Source of the DNA: Leuctra nigra
Taxonomy: Eukaryota > Arthropoda > Insecta > Plecoptera > Leuctridae
Length of the DNA: 64,000 bases
Direction: 5' to 3'
Assembly: GCA_934045905.1 (NCBI GenBank)
Contig: OW203765.1
Span: forward strand, 20,895,409 to 20,959,408
Position numbers and translations under genes: made by a program. Below, one piece after another: positions 1-11,100 of the stretch; the first letter of the stretch is position 1; each line of letters begins with the position of its first letter. The notes under the pieces are model-generated. The model saw nothing but the letters and a program-made list of their open reading frames with translations, searched no databases and was not told the origin of the DNA.

Positions 1-95
1 TCGACTGAGGGAAAACCACGAAAAAACCCCAGTCAGGAAGGACGGCCGCGGGAATCGAACCCGGGCCTCCGGAATACAAGTTGAGAGCGTTACCA
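1..95 (-). repeat. tRNA-derived SINE, copy 1 (cut by the window edge)
   Basis: Contains a reverse-strand tRNA B-box-like GGTTCGATTCC and the adjoining CTGACTGGGG and CCTCAGTCGA segments shared with the copies at 7354, 26690 and 28915. Only the 5' (tRNA-like) end is inside the window. Confidence 0.7.
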
Positions 96-686
96 CCAAT
101 TGCATAGGTATTTATTGTTTTTAAGAGTTTTAACATGCAGTCTTAATTCCAATCCTTTCAAAGGCTGAGCAAATTATTTGTAGACCGATGAAATGTCTGC
201 TTGATTGTAGAAATAGATTGAATGGTTGATAATTGAAATTATGTTTATGAAATATTTTATTTATTCAGTCAATATGTTTCTTATAGACACAATGTGTTAG
301 GTTTGTGTTGGTAAGCAATGTGTTAGGTAAGCTCTTTTATACGGAACGGCAAGTAACTGTTTGGATAATATTTCTTAAATTATGTTTGCTCATATTAGCA
401 CTTAGATAATGGCCTATTTTGTGGTTTGAATATCTGTATTTTTTACTTTTAATTAATCCATAATACCTAAATACTCCAATAAATACACATGAGTGTACTG
501 TCTGTTACTAACTTGCAAGGAGAAGCAAATTCAGATATTTTTTATATAATTTATTGGATCGTGCTTCTAGATTTCAGTTGTTTTAGGTATGTTATTGCCG
601 GGTTTTAAGGAGTTATGGTTCGAGGTGTTGCACGTATCCGTGCTCGCTTATCAACGCGTTACACAGAGCGTTTTCCTAGTTAGTTA
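96..686. other. Downstream flank of the RSL1D1-like gene; no gene seen
   Basis: AT-rich. It holds a candidate reverse polyadenylation signal near 552. At about 620-676 there is a short repeat (CTCGCTTATCAACGCGTTAC) that recurs in either orientation near 44570, 45760 and 48230. Confidence 0.5.
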
Positions 687-1142
687 TTAATTAATTACCT
701 TCAATGAGGATTTAAGAGCCACTACAACAGCAGCATCTGTTACCGCCTGCTGATCACCAAAGAAAGAATGCTTCGATTTGTCTTTTCCAGTTACTTTTTT
801 CTCTGTAGCTTCCACTGGACTTTTAACCACTTCCGAGACATCAAGTTTCTTTGCTAAAACTTTCTCTGCAACAAGTTTCTTGGCTTCCTTGGCCGAGTCT
901 CGCCTCTGTTTCCTCGCGTGTTTCTTGCTCTCCATCTTCTCTTGCTTCTTTCGCTTGGCTTCAGAGTTGTCCTTCTTGTCCTTCTTGTCCTGCTTTACAG
1001 GGACTTTATCATCCGGTTTAACAGGGACTTTAACCTCGGGTTTCACAGGCACTGGTGTTGCAAGCTTTTGTTTCTTCGGGATTGGCTGATTGCTTCCAAC
1101 ATTAATTTTTCCTTTTTTCTCTTTCTTCTTGGCTGCAGGCTG
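687..1142 (-). CDS. RSL1D1-like exon 8 (Lys-rich C-terminus and stop)
   Basis: 456 nt from a TTTTTAG acceptor to TAA at 689-687. It is dominated by Lys/Ala/Glu with short KVPVKPDDKVPVKQ repeats and KKHARKQRR, a plausible nucleolar targeting region. Confidence 0.85.
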   Translation of the reverse strand, partial: QPAAKKKEKKGKINVGSNQPIPKKQKLATPVPVKPEVKVPVKPDDKVPVKQDKKDKKDNSEAKRKKQEKMESKKHARKQRRDSAKEAKKLVAEKVLAKKLDVSEVVKSPVEATEKKVTGKDKSKHSFFGDQQAVTDAAVVVALKSSLKVIN

Positions 1143-4100
1143 CTAAAAATTAATAACATTTTAAAATCCAAACACGTAAGTTTTCTTCCAGCATATCAAT
1201 ATCAGTCTTGAATATCAGTATGAAGTCTTGGACCTACTATTTTTTAAATAGGTGACATATTTTTTAAAATCTTGTTCCCTTCCAAAATAATATTGAGTAG
1301 TAAAGATGCCTAATCTCCAAATAGTTACCACATCAATATCATAGGTTATGAATTGATTAAGTCCTAATATTTGGCATGAGATAAGGCAAAATCCTTACGA
1401 ATACGATATATCATAACTTCGAGTTATGAAATGATCGCTGTTTCGAGAATAGGGGCCCTGGTGGTAGATTTCTCCACCAGTATTCTAGGGCATGTGGAGA
1501 AGGAAAGAGTTTTGAGGAAGAATGGCAGATGTTTACGAAGGAAATGGTTGACAAAGTGGAGCCGGTGTGGAGAAGAGCTAGTGAAAAAAACAGGTCTAAG
1601 GAAACTCCTTGGTGGAATGATCGTCTTAAGGAAGTCAGATAGGACTATGGAAAGCTTCTATGATTACAGTACAACAGCAACGTACGAACGTATATCGTTA
1701 TAAAATATGTAGAAGAAAAATCAATGGAGAAGTTTGCCGAGAAACTTGAACAAGATTTTTCAAGAAATACTTATAAAATATGAGATATAACAATTATAAT
1801 TGTAGGACATAAATCAAAGCGTGTACCGATGTCAATCCACTCCTCATTGTCCACAAAGAAAATATTTTGAGAAGAATATTTCCTTCTATGATGTCACCAG
1901 TGACACTTCCAGGATAAGGCTACATTCTAAACGATAAGATTTACAAACTCACTTTTGGCTGATGGTCGTCTGTCACGTCAAGCTGTAGTTCCGAGAGATA
2001 AGCGTCTTCTGCTGCTTCAACCTCATCATCTGACTCATCTTCATCATCCTTGATCTTACGCTTCTTTACGTCGACCTCTCTCTCCTCATCTACTTCTCCC
2101 AGGTACTCGGTCTGCAAAATTTAACATGGAAATAAGTCACAATCAGTAACATCAGCTAGTTAAATAAGTACCTACCATTGGTAGAACCAACGACGAGATG
2201 ACGCGAAACTATGATCTTTTTTACATTTGTGAGTACCCTTGCATTGTGCTCTGAAAATGTGAAGATTACTAATTGAATTTGAAAAAATCCCAAACATTTA
2301 TTTTGCAAGATATAATAAAAAATCAGTTGCCAAGATCAGTAGTTAACAGTGTGACAGACCGACAATAATATCTGATAGTGATATTAGTAGGGATGGCACT
2401 TTTACCGGGTCTGAAAAAATCGGTAAATTTACCGGTAAATTTACCGGTCAGCGGTAAATTTTGAAAAATGATGGCAGATACCAATTCATGACTATACCAA
2501 ATACAAAAATGACCCTACTTTATTATTTGATCAATTTACAAAGATTACCGCAGTCAGGACAATAACAATACCTACATCTATAATCAATGTTAATAATGAC
2601 AATACTCCATATTGATAAGGGATGATATAGCCGAATAGCATTGATTCGACCAATCTAGTGTAGGCTATGGCCATGCTGCCTGTGCTATTCTCCCATAAGA
2701 GGAATTGTCGACCACCAATTTGATCAAGTTACAATCTGTTTCTGCTAAACAAGCAAAACTGAAGAGAGATTCTGACATTGGAAGTAATCCTATATGGATG
2801 GAATTATCATTCTGAATGATTGAGGACAACCAAAAATCAACGTAAAATATGCCTAACTGCTAATGATGTCACACTGATGTTTACTTATAGTTTTTACTAA
2901 AAATTTGATATCTCCATTCATACATTGGAGAGGATCAAAAAAACAAAATTTACCATTTTTTTTACCGGTAAATTAATAATCGGTAAATTTACCTTAATTT
3001 ACCGGTAAATTTTACCGGGTGCCATCCCTAGATATTAGTACTATCTGATATGTAGTACCATCTGAGATGAGGAATTAAATACACAAAAATATATTCAATT
3101 TCTTTTTACTTAAATGTCATTCAAAGAAAAGTTTACGTTTAAAATCGTAACTAATCTGTTTTCGTACTGGAGTGGAGTGAAAGCTTTAAAGATGTAAAAA
3201 TTATTAATTCTTCAAAGATATTATGGAGCTTGGTAGGTATTCTACCCATTCCCCTGCTCTAGTAATACAGATGGGTATTCTAAACTCGAACAACACAATA
3301 AATACACCGTAAAAGAACTGAAAGGTTTCTACTGATCTACTTACTGGTTCCTCTCCTTCACTCGCTTCACCTTCCGAATCCTCTTCATCGTCATCATTGC
3401 CAGCTTCTACGACCACCTTGCCATCCGGATAGACAGTCACGTTGCGGTTGAGGAACGTGGAGAGCTCGCCCGCCATTGGCTTGTAGAGTTTCGGAAGTTT
3501 CGGCTTCACAACCGGGACCTCGACGGTGTCCGGGAATGCTGGACACAAGGGACAAGTCAATACAAAAGTCATTTTGCGGTGAAAAATGCATCACTAACAA
3601 TAAGTTAATTTTACAAAACAGAAGATTAAAGACATTAACATGTGGATAGATAAAATTAAAATGTGACGGACTAGTAAGGCCGACATTTTGTGTAGTAGTT
3701 TTTGTGTGGAAATTTGCTGGCCAATATTTGTATGAGGGATTGCACCCTTGCTAACTACCAAGTGTGGATGATATGTTTGTATGTACCTATGTGAAATTTA
3801 ACTTGATTGCTAAATTTATGAGTAAATGAATAATTGATATTAGGTAACCATAATCTTGAAGGTACCTAGTACCAAGTATCTAACTACTGTTTACCAGATT
3901 AGTTATAATTGCTGTGACTCACCGAGTGAAATGTAGATGGGAATAGCAAGAGATCGAGCTGTCTTAACGTGGAGCTTGCGGATGTTGGGGAAGCCTCCCG
4001 GAAACATTCCCGAACCCAAAGCCTCCACAACGACTAAGATGTTCTCCTTAATCTGCTGTTCACTGAAGTTTGTATGCGCTACCTAGAAGTTCATATCATT

Positions 4101-6314
4101 ATAGAGCCGGTAGCAACGTTCACATCACATTCAAGTAAATACATTAGTGAGAAATTATTACATTGCCCTCACACTCCTGACTTGCTTAAAAGTTAAAACT
4201 GCAATTTTTAGGCTCGTTCACGATAGAATAGATAGGTATTGAAGCGACAGAGTTGTAAACATGAATTGCTCTTTGTGAAACCCTTTTTAAAAATGTTGAT
4301 CTTGACTCTTTAATTTCATTCTCCTTTTCATCTTCCTAGCTTCAACACATGATCAATCATTAGTATGAAACGAGACGGCCACAATCTTAAAAAAGGTGGA
4401 AGTCATCAATTATTGTCCTTCATCTTACAATTAAATAGTAAAACTTGTGAGAATAAAGCATTGTGTCTAGATGCAACAACTCTAGAGATCTCATAGCCTG
4501 CTCACAAATCACCACCAATATGTTCTAAATCCTGAACAAGCCGCATGAATGGACACTCGACAATTCATCAAACGGTATTTGAAAGAAATGGATTTTCTAA
4601 AAAAAATGTGATGGCATCATTCTGATAAAGTCTACTTACTCGTCATCTACCTCTAGTAGTGACCTCTGATTTCATTGATAATAACAAGGATTGATTGTCA
4701 ATGAACCTGACCAGCAGCCAATCCGTTTCGTTCAAATACCGTTTTATGAATTGTCGAGTGTCACATAGAATTATGCAAACATTTATTTTCAAGTTAGGTA
4801 CCTAGGTACCTACCTTAGAATTGTATATAATTAGAACAGCTCACTAGGTACACTCGCCAAATCATAAAACGGTATTTGAACGAAATGGATTGGCTGGTGG
4901 TCAGGTTCCTTGACAATCAATCCTCGTTATTATCAATGAAATCAGAGCTCACCTACTAGAGTTCGATAACCGTAACGAGTTAGCATAGTCTCCATCGGAT
5001 GATGCCATCACATTTTTGCAGCCAATCAATTTCTTTCAAATACTGTTAACATTTGCTGAGTGTACATCATTCCACATTCTAGAATATTTTCTCTATGCGA
5101 AAGGTTTTATTGAAAATTGGGTCTGGACATAATTCAAAGCCAGAAGCTGGCAGAAACATTTCGAACCTATCAGAGGGACTCGAGACTACTCACTGTAACG
5201 GTGAACGTGTCTCCTTTGCCGTGCACTTTCATGACGGTCTTCGACAGAGCCTTCTTCACTTCCATTTTCAGATTCTTGGCCGTCATGTTCACCGGAATCA
5301 AGGTTTTGCCCGTTCGGAAGAACCGAGAGCCTAGAATGTTCGACACGAGACCAAGATCTTGGCCGTCGATGAGGTAAGCATCGTAAATACGAGCGATCCG
5401 ACCTTTTGCCTCATATGGCTTTGTCTCATTGATCAGCTGACGAAGAGGAATTACCTGGAAGATAAAATAGTAGGTATATCAAGTAATTTTTTTTGAAAGC
5501 TTGCAAGTCTGGCTGACAGTAGAACTTGGCAGAGGTAAATAAGATTTTACCTGGCTGATGCCCTCAACTTTCTTCTCTTCAAGAAGCTTTTGAAAATGAA
5601 GTAAGGAGCGTTCTGTATCTATCTTTGTAGCGAATTTGACATCCTTCGTAATCAAACATACGTCTGCATTTTCTCCAATTACAGGATGTGGTAGAGCACT
5701 GTAAAATAATAAAAAGGGAACATTACCTTTTAAGTGTTTACAATCAGTCATTAGGTAGGTCTGTTTACTCAAGGGACTTTGTCGGCGGGACGAAGGTGCA
5801 CCTTATTCTCCCTTATCATAAATTGACTTTCCCGTAGGACGTTCCATGACAGAAATGTATGTTAATCCGAAGGAGCATGCTCCTTCATCAATAGCCTACA
5901 GGCGTAGAAAGGCGTGAAACGTACTAGGCTTGTTCCTTCTAATCAGCTCATTATAACCAGTATTACCTAGGTAGGTATACTTACATTCTAATTTGCTGAG
6001 TCTCGGTAACGGGGATCTTCATCGAAGTCAACTGAAGTGAGATGGGTTGTGGATCATCATTAAAAAGAGATTTTTTCTTAGATGTTTCGTGTTGCTTCTT
6101 GCAGAGCTGCAACAGTGCTGATATACTTCTTTCAACCTGAAAAATTGAGCAATGTGTTGAAGTTTAATTTAATTTTTAGGTTAGGTAGTACGACGACAGT
6201 TGAATTGTAGCATTTTCTCACTTGTTCTGTGTCTAGAGGTGATTTCGAATCTAAAACTTGAACTGGCTTCATCACAGCCGGTGCAGGAAGCTGCTTTCTA
6301 GCTTTAACAACCAT
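687..6314 (-). CDS. Ribosomal L1 domain-containing protein 1-like (RSL1D1/Utp30 family), 8 exons, complete
   Basis: Eight minus-strand exons join in frame: 6314-6222, 6136-5985, 5698-5551, 5454-5194, 4082-3923, 3538-3345, 2111-1953 and 1142-687. They give 540 aa, and every junction has GT-AG borders and a matching phase. Residues about 30-275 form a ribosomal L1 fold; the HTNFSEQQIKENI stretch, followed by EALGSGMFPGGFPNIRKL, is the clearest family signature. An acidic stretch (about 318-375) and a Lys-rich tail (about 390-540) follow, as in nucleolar RSL1D1/Cic1/Utp30 proteins, which act in ribosome biogenesis rather than in the mature ribosome. The start is the first in-frame ATG (6314-6312). 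The length is close to that of animal RSL1D1 proteins (about 490 aa). The gene is divergent from membrane gene 1. Introns hold a hAT-like element and two TA-flanked MITEs. A reverse AATAAA lies near 552, about 135 bases past the stop. The family call is firm; the exact orthologue is inferred. Confidence 0.9.
1480..1720 (+). pseudogene. LINE endonuclease/RT linker fragment
   Basis: Broken plus-strand frames contain a PWWNDRLKEVR-like segment and downstream TTATYERI. This resembles the region between endonuclease and reverse transcriptase in non-LTR retrotransposons. Stops and frame changes show it is dead. It lies in intron 7 of the RSL1D1-like gene. Confidence 0.45.
1953..2111 (-). CDS. RSL1D1-like exon 7 (acidic linker)
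   Basis: 159 nt, 53 codons, phase 0 at both ends. It mixes a basic patch (VKKRKIK) with DDEDESDDE. Acceptor is TTTTGCAG and donor GTGAGT. Confidence 0.85.
2388..3030. mobile_element. hAT-like non-autonomous element, 643 bp
   Basis: The ends are TAGGGATGGCAC and its inverse GTGCCATCCCTA, flanked by identical 8-bp GATATTAG at 2380-2387 and 3031-3038. Both subterminal regions are arrays of palindromic TTTACCGGTAAA. An 8-bp target duplication with these short ends fits the hAT superfamily. No transposase is visible. It sits in intron 6 of the RSL1D1-like gene. Confidence 0.85.
3345..3538 (-). CDS. RSL1D1-like exon 6 (end of L1 domain, start of acidic tail)
   Basis: 194 nt. FPDTVEVPVVKPKLPKLYKP is followed by an acidic run, NDDDEEDSEGEASEGEE. 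Donor is GTAAGT. Confidence 0.85.
3923..4082 (-). CDS. RSL1D1-like exon 5 (L1 signature)
   Basis: 160 nt, phase 0 to phase 1. It encodes HTNFSEQQIKENILVVVEAL and the GGFPNIRKLHVKT segment, typical of L1-domain nucleolar proteins. Confidence 0.9.
4553..4761. mobile_element. TIR MITE, family A copy 1
   Basis: Ends ACACTCGACAATTCAT and its inverse, about 40 bp of imperfect terminal inverted repeat extending through an ACGGTATTTGAA block. The interior is shared with the copies at 4849 and 11431. In intron 4 of the RSL1D1-like gene. Confidence 0.7.
4849..5064. mobile_element. TIR MITE, family A copy 2, TA-flanked
   Basis: Begins TACACTCG and ends GAGTGTA, so a TA duplication flanks it. The interior matches copy 1 in inverse orientation, including the TTATTATCAATGA block. 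It ends 130 bp from exon 4 of the RSL1D1-like gene. Confidence 0.7.
5194..5454 (-). CDS. RSL1D1-like exon 4 (core of L1 domain)
   Basis: 261 nt, 87 codons, phase 0 at both ends. It contains IARIYDAYLIDGQDLGLVSN and then LGSRFFRTGKTLIPVNM. These are the central helix and the conserved basic loop of the L1 fold. Confidence 0.9.
5551..5698 (-). CDS. RSL1D1-like exon 3
   Basis: 148 nt; it completes the split Ile codon and continues ALPHPVIGENADVCLITKD. It ends in phase 0 at GISQ. The donor is GTAAAA, the weakest of the gene. Confidence 0.85.
5985..6136 (-). CDS. RSL1D1-like exon 2
   Basis: 152 nt between a TTTTTCAG acceptor and a GTAAGT donor, ending in phase 2. It codes the first part of the L1 domain, including the strand-like segment ISLQLTSMKIPVTETQQIR. 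Confidence 0.85.
6222..6314 (-). CDS. RSL1D1-like exon 1 (start codon)
   Basis: Codes residues 1-31, starting MVVKARKQLPAP. Donor GTGAGA follows a CAA codon (phase 0). The frame upstream has only a TTG before the ATG, so this ATG is the likely start. Confidence 0.8.
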
Positions 6315-6752
6315 TATTATGAAAGAGTTCAATTAATAAACAAAATTACACGTGTTTCGGTTCCAGAAAATGATGGAGGAGATGGATGGTTCGTGAATCG
6401 TGAAGCTATCAACAGTGAGCGATGCAACAAGTATATTGGCGGGAAAACAGACTAATATTCAAACGACTTTCTCGCAAAACATGGATGATACTTGAAATTT
6501 TGCAATTTTGCAAATGTAGACCATGAAAAGAAAATTAAACTAATTTTAAACAAAATCTAACAATAAATAATTAATAATCTTGGCGAAATTTATTTTTACT
6601 TCATTATTTTATTATATTTTTTATTTTTATGATACTTTTATTTCGTCCCCTTTAAACTTCTTTTTCTAATCTATTCTTTTCTCTCTCGCAATGCGCCAAG
6701 CTATATTTTTATTTAATTTTTTAATTTTGTTTTAAATGAGTTTAAGTTTTAA

Positions 6753-7176
6753 TAGGGAAGTCTCATGAAATTTTATTCTAGCTAATTTCTATAAATAAAC
6801 ACAAATAATAATGACAAATACACTTATTACCTGTGAAATCTTAAATTTTCATTCATAAAAATCGAGTTCAAATATCATATGATTTTTGGCGGGAAAAACG
6901 GCCTTTAACAAGAATCAGAACTGTGATGTCATTTCCAAGTCTTGAACATTGTGTTGACATGGGGATTCCCTTGTTGCCATGGCAATATAGCAAACTGTGA
7001 TGTCATTGCCAATTTTCCTGTTTTTAAATGAGAGGAGATCTATCAAACTTTGTAAATTAATTACATGAGAACTATTCGTCCAACAACAAAAATAATACCA
7101 CATCTGTGTTCAGCAACATCTCAACTTTCATAAAATAAATATTATTCTGAATTCTAATCTTCACGAGACTTCCCTA
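6753..7176. mobile_element. TIR MITE, family B copy 1, TA-flanked
   Basis: Termini TAGGGAAGTCTCATGAAATT and its inverse ending GAGACTTCCCTA. The interior contains TTGGCGGGAAAAACG and CATGGCAATATAG blocks. Related sequence occurs at 34260, 39000 and 58462. It lies between the two divergent genes, about 0.9 kb from the start of membrane gene 1. Confidence 0.75.
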
Positions 7177-7353
7177 TTGTTATATTATTTTATAAACTTT
7201 CTTTTCATGGTCCATATTTATTTGTGATTCAAAATTTTGCTTCGCTCTCCTTTTAGATCTCAATCCTTTCATTGTGCAGGGGCTTGGCACTTAACAGTCC
7301 TTTTACAAAATGAAAAAACCACTCATTTCCCATCACTCTTTACGGAACAGGTT

Positions 7354-7567
7354 GGTAACGCCCGTCCTTCCTGACTGGGGTTTTTTCGTGGTATTCCCTC
7401 AGTCGACAGGCAAATGCTGGGAAGGTACCCTACTAATAGCCTAATAGGCTACGACCGCCTTCTTTCCTACCTTCCATCCTAACCTACTCTTCACCATCAT
7501 CCCAATCAACATCATAATCATTCATCCGTCGCCATTAGCCTCGCTGCAGAACAGTGCGACGTTAAAT
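7354..7567 (+). repeat. tRNA-derived SINE, copy 2 (B box deleted)
   Basis: GGTAACG runs straight into CCCGTCCTTCCTGACTGG. About 45 bp present in other copies, including the B-box-like GGTTCGATTCC, are missing. The body and the 3' end GTGCGACGTTAA are kept. Confidence 0.7.
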
Positions 7568-8086
7568 ATTTTCCCACAAATTAGCATTGGGTATACTATA
7601 TAACAATGCGTGATTTATGACAGCCATTTCTTTTAGCAGTTTGAATCGTTTACGAAAGTTGTTAAAGTATTGCCCGAAAAATTTCATAAAGTGTTTTGTA
7701 CACAAAGCAAATCATTAAAAAACGTACTGATGATCATTGATCACATACAAAAGCCTAAAAGGGATATGAATCTCTTCGGATATGAATGCAATTTTAAATC
7801 GCAATGGAAACAATAATTATTTAACAATTTGTTGAACTTTCCTTCTAAGTGGACTTTTGACACAGCTGAAGCTAAAAATGAATAAATATCCAAGAATTTG
7901 AGTCTTTCTTCTCGACGTGGGTGGTCACAAGGTTGAATCGGTCAAAATATATCCAAGAAATTTATAAGTACCGTGTAGCAAATTTAATCACAACCTACTA
8001 GATTGCTTGTGTAAAAAGAAAAATAATACGCAAAACTTGTTGTGTCAATTTTTACCAGCTGATAATTCACCAAATAAAGGGGAATC
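7568..8086. promoter_or_regulatory. Upstream region of membrane gene 1
   Basis: AT-rich sequence with no open frame of note. By position it should contain the gene 1 promoter. I see no clear TATA or initiator that I would assign. Confidence 0.3.
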
Positions 8087-8167
8087 ATGAGGTGGACCGG
8101 CTGTAATCTTAATCGTTGCGAAGATTTTTTTTTAGCTAAAGGTTTCATCGTGAAAGTAATTGCCATG
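8087..8167 (+). CDS. Membrane gene 1 exon 1
   Basis: 27 codons, MRWTGCNLNRCEDFF then LAKGFIVKVIAM, with donor GTAAGC. The end matches the GFMLKFVSW end of exon 1 in gene 3. The start is the ATG in frame with this match. Confidence 0.65.
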
Positions 8168-11100
8168 GTAAGCACAACCACTCAAGCTTGTGTAGAAGTG
8201 AAGAAGAATTCTTCTTAACCAAACATCACTGTCAAATACCTGTCACTTTTTCAGCAAATATCATCAAAATCTCTAGGTACATATTTGTCTTGCATTGCTT
8301 TACTAATATCTAAACGGCATTGAACTAGCATTTCCAAGAGGACAAACATTTGAGCAAATTTGGATCATACAAATTTCAATAAATAAGACTCTACAGGTAA
8401 AATATGTAAGGATGGGAAAAGTTTTAATTTAGACGAAACAAATTTGAATGCTACTATTAGGTAGTTATAGAATAAGTACAATATATTCTGAACGAGTTAT
8501 CTTTCTAGAATTGTAATTTAATTTATTAAACTCTGTTCCAAAGTTATGGTGATAGGTTACTCCATCAAGCCCTTCCACGTGCACTTCTGATAGCGTGACA
8601 TGATCCTGATTGTTGTGACAGATGTTACTGATAGGCAGCACGGCAATTCTGGCTGACAACTGCATATAGCAGGCAAGGCAACATCTCTCCTTCCACGTGC
8701 ACTTCTGATAGCGTGACATGATCCTGATTGTTGTGACAGATGTTACTGATAGGCAGCACGGCAATTCTGGCTGACAACTGCATAGCAGGCAACATCAAGC
8801 CCTTCCACGTGCACTTCTGATAGCGTGACATGATCCTGATTGTTGTGACAGATGTTACTGATAGGCAGCACGGCAATTCTGGCAGACAACTGCATAGCAG
8901 GCAACATCAAGCCCTTCCACGTGCACTTCTGATAGCGTGACATGATCCTGATTGTTGTGACCGATGTTACTGAAAGGCAGCACGGCAATTCTGGCTGACA
9001 GCTGCACAGCAGGCAACATCTCTCCTTCCACGTGCACTTCTGATAGCGTGACATGATCCTGATTGTTGTGACAGATGTTACTGATAGGCAGCACGGCAAT
9101 TCTGGCAGACAACTGCATAGCAGGCAACATCAAGCCCTTCCACGTGCACTTCTGATAGCGTGACATGATCCTGATTGTTGTGACAGATGTTACTGATAGG
9201 CAGCACGGCAATTCTGGCTGACAACTGCATAGCAGGCAACACCTCTCCTTCCACGTGCACTTCTGATAGCGTGACATGATCCTGATTGTTGTGACAGATG
9301 TTACTGATAGGCAGCACGGCAATTCTGGGAGACAACTGCATAGCAGGCAACATCAAGCCCTTTCACGTGCACTTCTGATAGCGTGACATGATCCTGATTG
9401 TTGTGACAGATGTTACTGATAGGCAGCACGGCAATTCTGGCTGACAACTGCATAGCAGGCAACATCAAGCCCTTCCACGTACACTTCTGATAGCGTGGCA
9501 TGATCCTGATTGTTGTGACAGATGTTACTGATAGGCAGCACGGCAATTCTGGCTGACAACTGCATAGCAGGCAACATCAAGCCCTTTCACGTGCACTTCT
9601 GATAGCGTGACATGATCCTGATTGTTGTGACAGATGTTACTGATAGGCAGCACGGCAATTCTGGCTGACAACTGCATAGCAGGCAACATCAAGCCCTTCC
9701 ACGTACACTTCTGATAGCGTGGCATGATCCTGATTGTTGTGACAGATGTTACTGATAGGCAGCACGGCAATTCTGGCTGACAACTGCATAGCAGGCAACA
9801 TCAAGCCCTTCCATGTTCACCGAGGTGCTCTGATATCTGGTGCCTCCTTCATTATTATCATCTTCGCCTTTCTCCTGGTCTACATGTTTGACACGCCGCA
9901 TCAACTCCTGGTCAGAATCAGTCATTTTAAGGAGCATTTCATGATCGAGTCATGTCTCAAAGTCAAACACGGGACACACTGTAAATGAAAAGCAGAAATC
10001 TGAGTGAAGAGCAGCTCTCTCATTGGCTGACAGCTGTCACGTGACCTTATACTTGCATCTCTGCAGTCTGCTGATTGGATGATGGAAAAGGTTTAAAATA
10101 ACTTGACATTTGACAGTAATGTCCCGTGTTTAAGATAACAGTACCTTTACCTACTACTATTTGATCGAGTTTTATTAAAATGTATGTAATAAAATGTTGG
10201 TATTGACGTCATTGCAAAGTTTCAACTTGATCGAACAAACTGCACATTTTCACTTTGAAACCGTCAGAGGTATTTTTCAATAATTTATGATAAGTGGTTT
10301 TGACAAGTAGAATAGTCCGGGGCAAAAGTCTATCACAGGACAAGTGTCATTTTTTTCAAATAACGTGCCAACTCTGTAAGTTGGTAATCCTGAAATGTTG
10401 ATATTGTTGATACAAGTTGCAGAGTGTCCACTATCTGATTTTGCACAATAAAATGATTAACTAGGACCATTGGAGGTGTTTTTTTTCTTCTATTTTTCAT
10501 GTCAGGTCTTATATCCCGAAAATACCTACATTACTTTTTGTGTGAAAATTGCAGTAGTTTTTTAATGATAACATAAAAATTGTTGACAAAATTAGGGCTT
10601 TGGGGCTCCACACCAGCTATTTTAGAAAAAAGTGTGGACTTTTGCCCCGGACTACTTTATACAATAGGAGAAAATTACAACCGTGAAAAACAACAAACAA
10701 ACAGATAAAAACAAACATCGGAATCATAAAATAAGTTGTAACATTGGCCGTCATTTTTCAGAGTCTCCTCTTGATGTTTGTCGGTGGAATAATGAACCTC
10801 GTCTGCGGAGTATTTCTTCTCATCAGCTTTCTGGATGGAATGAAGTGCAGCAAAGTTATCTACAAGAGCCATAACTGCCAACACTACGTATGTCAACTCT
10901 ATTAGCATTAGCATAGACATTGTATAGCCTTCGGCTTTATGTCTTATGACATAAACGGCTTATAAAGTGACACCTCTTTCCTTACTGTTATTTGTACCAC
11001 GAGAAGAGTCGAAACAGTAATAATCATTTAAAGATCATAATCTTGGATTATCATGAAGTTTTTTTTTATTGCGAAGGACAAAGATTGAAATATTTTCCTA

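Noticed and set aside
8465..9770. Six overlapping minus-strand frames encoding repeats of MPCCLSVTSVTTIRIMSRYQ
   Set aside because: They are antisense readings of the 112-bp minisatellite. The sense strand carries the real exon and splice sites.
8465..9815. CRISPR-like array
   Set aside because: The whole 112-bp unit is repeated with no unique spacers, and the genome is eukaryotic.
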